DNA from: Thermohalobaculum sp050330995
Lineage (GTDB): Bacteria; Pseudomonadota; Alphaproteobacteria; Rhodobacterales; Rhodobacteraceae
Assembly: GCA_050330995.1 (NCBI GenBank)
Contig: JBHJHI010000115.1
Location: 1-17,696 of the forward strand
DNA: 17,696 nucleotides
Reading direction: 5' to 3'
The notes beneath the pieces were generated by a model that was given only the letters and a program-made list of their open reading frames with translations, was not told where the DNA came from and did not search any database. Within the stretch, counting starts at the first letter, position 1. Every line of letters begins with the position of its first letter. The translations under genes and the position numbers were made by a program. Positions 15,316 through 17,696 of this stretch are shown in pieces.

Positions 15316-16038
15316 TCAGACCGGCCGGTCAAGCAGAGTCAGGTAGAGCGGGCGGGGGTCGAACTCCTCCAGCCCGGCGCGGGCCCATGCGGCGAGAGCC
15401 TCGGTCTCCTCGGCGGCGGGCACGCGACCCATCAGCTCGTCGAACAGCGCGTCGTCGCCTTCGGCCATCCAGTCGGCCGCGTCGAGCCGCGCGCGCTCGG
15501 TGTCGAGGAAGGCGAGGAAGGCGCCCGCCTCGCCGCGGGCGATCTGGATGGCGGCGAGGCGATAGAGTTCGGCCGCGTGCTCGAACGGATCGACGTTGCC
15601 GGCCGCGCGGCTCGCGGCGATCGCGGCTTCCGAGCGGCGCCAGGCGACGTCGAGAGCGCCCGCGCGCACCTCCGCCTCGGCCCAGATCGCGTGATGGCGC
15701 GCGAGCCCGGAGGACTGCGCGCCGAAATGCGCCGTGACCACCGGCAGCAGGTCGGCCATCAGCGCGCGCGCGGTCCAGGGCTCGTCCGGGTCGGCGGTGC
15801 AGAGCACGAGCGCGTGGGTGGCCGCGATGCGGCGTGCCGGGCTCGGCCCGGCGTCGAGCACGGTGCGATAGAGCGGTGCCGCGGCCTCGCAGTCGCCGCG
15901 CGCGGCCGCGGTCTCGGCCTCGCGCCAGAGATCCGTCCCGGCCGAGGCGGGCGTGATCGCGGCGTAGTCGGTGGTCGGCTCGGCGAGCGCGGCGGTGGTC
16001 AGCGCCAGGGCCGCGGCGACGAAAGCGGGGGCTCTCAC
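15316..16038 (-). CDS. Exported helical-repeat-like protein of unknown function
   Basis: This 240-residue protein starts at GTG 16038, overlapping the LiuC stop by 4 nt (GTGA), so it is translationally coupled to the leucine genes. Residues 1-19 are a Sec signal ending A-L-A before E-P. The mature part is Ala-rich and helical. It has spaced segments such as W-R-E-A-E-T-A-A-A-R-G-D-C-E-A-A and A-A-P-L-Y-R-T-V-L-D-A-G that resemble TPR or Sel1-like helices without matching a strict repeat. Two cysteines, one early (G-D-C-E) and one in L-V-L-C-T-A-D, could pair in the periplasm. No catalytic motif is seen, and its link to leucine breakdown is only positional. Confidence 0.65.
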   Translation of the reverse strand: MRAPAFVAAALALTTAALAEPTTDYAAITPASAGTDLWREAETAAARGDCEAAAPLYRTVLDAGPSPARRIAATHALVLCTADPDEPWTARALMADLLPVVTAHFGAQSSGLARHHAIWAEAEVRAGALDVAWRRSEAAIAASRAAGNVDPFEHAAELYRLAAIQIARGEAGAFLAFLDTERARLDAADWMAEGDDALFDELMGRVPAAEETEALAAWARAGLEEFDPRPLYLTLLDRPV

Positions 16039-16829
16039 GACCGCCCCCCGCGCCAGGCGGGGCGGCGCTTCTCGAAGAAGGCGGCGATGCCCTCGGCCGC
16101 CTCCGGGTCCTCCCAGGCGTCGGCGAGCGCCTCGATGCTCGCCTCGATCGCCGCCTCGTCAGGCCCCGGCGCGAGGCGGGCGGCGAGCGCCTTGGCGCGC
16201 GCGACCGCGCCCGGCGCGCAGGCGAGACAGGCCGCGACCTCGGCCTCGACCGCCGCGTCGAGGTCGTCGCGATCGACAGCGCGCGCGGCGAGCCCGAGCG
16301 CCACCGCCTCCGCCGCGTCGAAGGTTCGCCCCGTGAAGAACACCCGTCGCGTCCCCGTTCGTCCCATGCGGGGCACGACGTAGGGGCCGATCGTGGCGGG
16401 GATGAGGCCGAGGCGGGCTTCGGTGAAGGCGAAGCGGCCGGGCCGCGCGACGATCGCGACGTCGGCGACGGCCATCAGCCCGCGCCCGCCGCCGTAGGCC
16501 GGCCCCTGCACCCGCGCGATCAGCGGCTTCGACAGCCGGTCGAGCCGGCCGAGCATGGAGGCGATCCGCCGCGCCTCGCGGATGCGGCCCTCGCGCGTCG
16601 CCTCCGCCTGCGCGCGCATCCAGCCGAGATCGGCCCCGGCGCAGAAGCTCTCGCCCCCGGCCGCCAGGACCACCGCGCGTACCTCCCCGTCGGCGTCGAG
16701 CCGGGCGGCGGCGGCGTCGAGCGCGTCCATGGTGGCGGCGTCGAGCGCGTTGTGGCGCTCGGGCCGCGCGAGCGTCACGGTCGCGATCCCGCGCGCGTCG
16801 GTCTTGATCTCCAGGCGCTCATCCGTCAC
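16035..16829 (-). CDS. liuC: Methylglutaconyl-CoA hydratase-type enoyl-CoA hydratase (LiuC)
   Basis: This 264-residue crotonase-fold enzyme would hydrate 3-methylglutaconyl-CoA to HMG-CoA in leucine catabolism. The oxyanion-hole segments are F-C-A-G-A-D-L-G-W-M and G-P-A-Y-G-G-G-R-G-L. A downstream A-R-L-G-L-I-P-A-T-I-G-P-Y-V is characteristic of LiuC-type proteins rather than general enoyl-CoA hydratases. It starts at GTG 16829 with GGGAGAG upstream and overlaps the lyase stop by 11 nt, so the two are one operon. The product is the substrate of the upstream lyase, which supports the assignment. A general crotonase remains possible. Confidence 0.85.
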   Translation of the reverse strand: MTDERLEIKTDARGIATVTLARPERHNALDAATMDALDAAAARLDADGEVRAVVLAAGGESFCAGADLGWMRAQAEATREGRIREARRIASMLGRLDRLSKPLIARVQGPAYGGGRGLMAVADVAIVARPGRFAFTEARLGLIPATIGPYVVPRMGRTGTRRVFFTGRTFDAAEAVALGLAARAVDRDDLDAAVEAEVAACLACAPGAVARAKALAARLAPGPDEAAIEASIEALADAWEDPEAAEGIAAFFEKRRPAWRGGRS

Positions 16830-17526
16830 GGGCGCTCTCCCTGAGGCGGCGGGCGAGGGCTTCGGCCTCGGCGAGGGCGGCGCGGTCGACCCCGGTCGCG
16901 AGGCCCCGCCCTTCGGCCCAGGCCACCAGATCGCCGGTCGCGAGGTTGCCCGAGGCGCCGGGCGCGAAGGGGCAGCCGCCGAGTCCCCCGGCGGCGGCGG
17001 CGAACACGCCGAGGCCGCGCGCGTGGCAGACCGAGACGTTGTCGAGCGCGCGGCCGTTGGTGGCGTGCAGGTGCGCGGCGAGGCGATCCGCGTCGGCGAC
17101 GGCGAGCACGGCGTCCAGCATCGCGTCCACGCTCTCGGGCGTGCCGCGTCCGACGGTGTCGCCGAGCGAGACCTCGGCCGCGCCCATCGTGAACAGCGTC
17201 TCGGTCAGCCGCGCGACTGCCTCTGGCGCGACCGCGCCCTCGTAGGGGCAGACCACCACGCAGGAGACGTAGGCGCGCAGGCGGACGGCGTCGGCGCGGG
17301 CGGCCTCGGCGACGGGGCGGAAGCGCTCCAGGCTCTCGGCGACCGAGGCGTTGATGTTGGCGCGGCTGAAGCTCTCCGAGGCGGACGCGAACACCGCCGC
17401 CTCGTCGACGCGGGCGGCGCGCGCCGCGTCGTAGCCCTTGAGGTTCGGGGTGAGCGCGGCGTAGGCGACGCCGGGCGCGCGGCGGATGCCGGCCATTACC
17501 GCCGCGCCGTCGGCCATCTGCGGCAC
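16819..17526 (-). CDS. liuE: Hydroxymethylglutaryl-CoA lyase, N-terminus broken off by two in-frame TAG codons
   Basis: HMG-CoA lyase splits HMG-CoA into acetoacetate and acetyl-CoA, the last step of leucine breakdown. The readable part, from GTG 17526, has L-T-P-N-L-K-G, Y-V-S-C-V-V-V-C-P-Y-E-G, the metal-binding H-L-H and G-G-C-P-F-A-P-G-A-S-G-N with the catalytic Cys and metal Asn. The true N-terminus continues upstream in the same frame (17527-17696) but is interrupted by TAG at 17602-17604 and 17629-17631. The fragment lacks the catalytic Arg-Asp pair, which lies beyond both stops. Conserved residues also differ: the family H-x-H-D-T is H-L-H-A-T, V-F-D-A is V-F-A-A, and L-A-T-E is L-A-T-G. 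This indicates a decaying gene or poor sequence. 17526 is the start of what remains, not a proven start. Confidence 0.8.
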   Translation of the reverse strand: MPQMADGAAVMAGIRRAPGVAYAALTPNLKGYDAARAARVDEAAVFASASESFSRANINASVAESLERFRPVAEAARADAVRLRAYVSCVVVCPYEGAVAPEAVARLTETLFTMGAAEVSLGDTVGRGTPESVDAMLDAVLAVADADRLAAHLHATNGRALDNVSVCHARGLGVFAAAAGGLGGCPFAPGASGNLATGDLVAWAEGRGLATGVDRAALAEAEALARRLRESARDG

Positions 17527-17696
17527 GGCGCGCGGCGAGACGAAGGCGGCCGCCTCGATACGGCTGCGCCCGGTCGCCGAGAGCGCGTCCCCGAGCGCGA
17601 TCTAGTCCTCGGTCGGAAAGCGGCCGGGCTAGTTCTGCAACCCGTCGCGCGGGCCGACCTCGACGCACTCGATCGCGCCGCACACGCCGCGGCCTC
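17527..17696 (-). pseudogene. N-terminal part of hydroxymethylglutaryl-CoA lyase with two nonsense codons
   Basis: Read in the lyase frame, this gives E-C-V-E-V-G-P-R-D-G-L-Q-N, stop, P-G-R-F-P-T-E-D, stop, then I-A-L-G-D-A-L-S-A-T-G, and on through F-V-S-P-R-A into the readable part. Families normally have Glu at the first stop and usually Lys or Arg at the second, so one base change each (GAG to TAG, AAG to TAG) explains them. The start codon is off the right edge. The N-terminal catalytic R-D of P-R-D-G-L-Q-N is present. Confidence 0.85.

Overview
This window is dense, very G+C-rich bacterial DNA (a sample line inside a gene counts to 72 % G+C). It most likely comes from an alphaproteobacterium, and the PheS, PBP1A C-terminal and GlnK/Amt sequences look most like Rhodobacterales. 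That placement is inferred from remembered family sequences, not from a search.

Layout. (1) 1-2732, minus: a large secreted protein with PHP-type metal motifs. It starts at a GTG with a clear ribosome binding site, and its frame stays open to the window edge. (2) 2733-3267: a long intergenic region with an A+T-rich island and an inverted repeat. (3) 3268-5949, plus: an M3-family oligoendopeptidase and a small exported SGNH hydrolase. (4) 6080-6634, minus: a Dps-family protein that carries a signal peptide and lacks two usual ferroxidase ligands. It is divergent from pheS, with a 26-bp tandem repeat between them. (5) 6868-8848, plus: pheS, a GFA-family zinc protein and a GNAT acetyltransferase, joined by 4-nt start/stop overlaps. 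pheT does not follow. (6) 9158-10390, plus: an RhlE-type DEAD-box helicase. (7) 10445-12434, minus: the glnK-amtB nitrogen operon with a strong sigma-54 promoter candidate, an NtrC-like dyad and a textbook terminator. (8) 12674-14722, plus: a class A penicillin-binding protein (PBP1A type) whose last ~100 codons are cut off by an in-frame TAA. (9) 14734-15255, plus: a small gene of about 43 % G+C in its core, probably acquired by transfer. (10) 15316-17696, minus: part of a leucine-catabolism cluster. It holds hydroxymethylglutaryl-CoA lyase with two in-frame TAG codons near its N-terminus, LiuC-type methylglutaconyl-CoA hydratase, and an exported protein of unknown role.

How the genes fit together. 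Most are housekeeping: peptide turnover, Phe-tRNA charging, ammonium uptake with PII control, peptidoglycan synthesis, and the last steps of leucine breakdown (methylglutaconyl-CoA to HMG-CoA to acetoacetate and acetyl-CoA). I do not see a clear new multi-gene system. The points most worth checking are the three unexpected nonsense codons plus one missing stop, the exported Dps with a changed iron site, the tandem repeat between dps and pheS, and the low-G+C gene behind the PBP.
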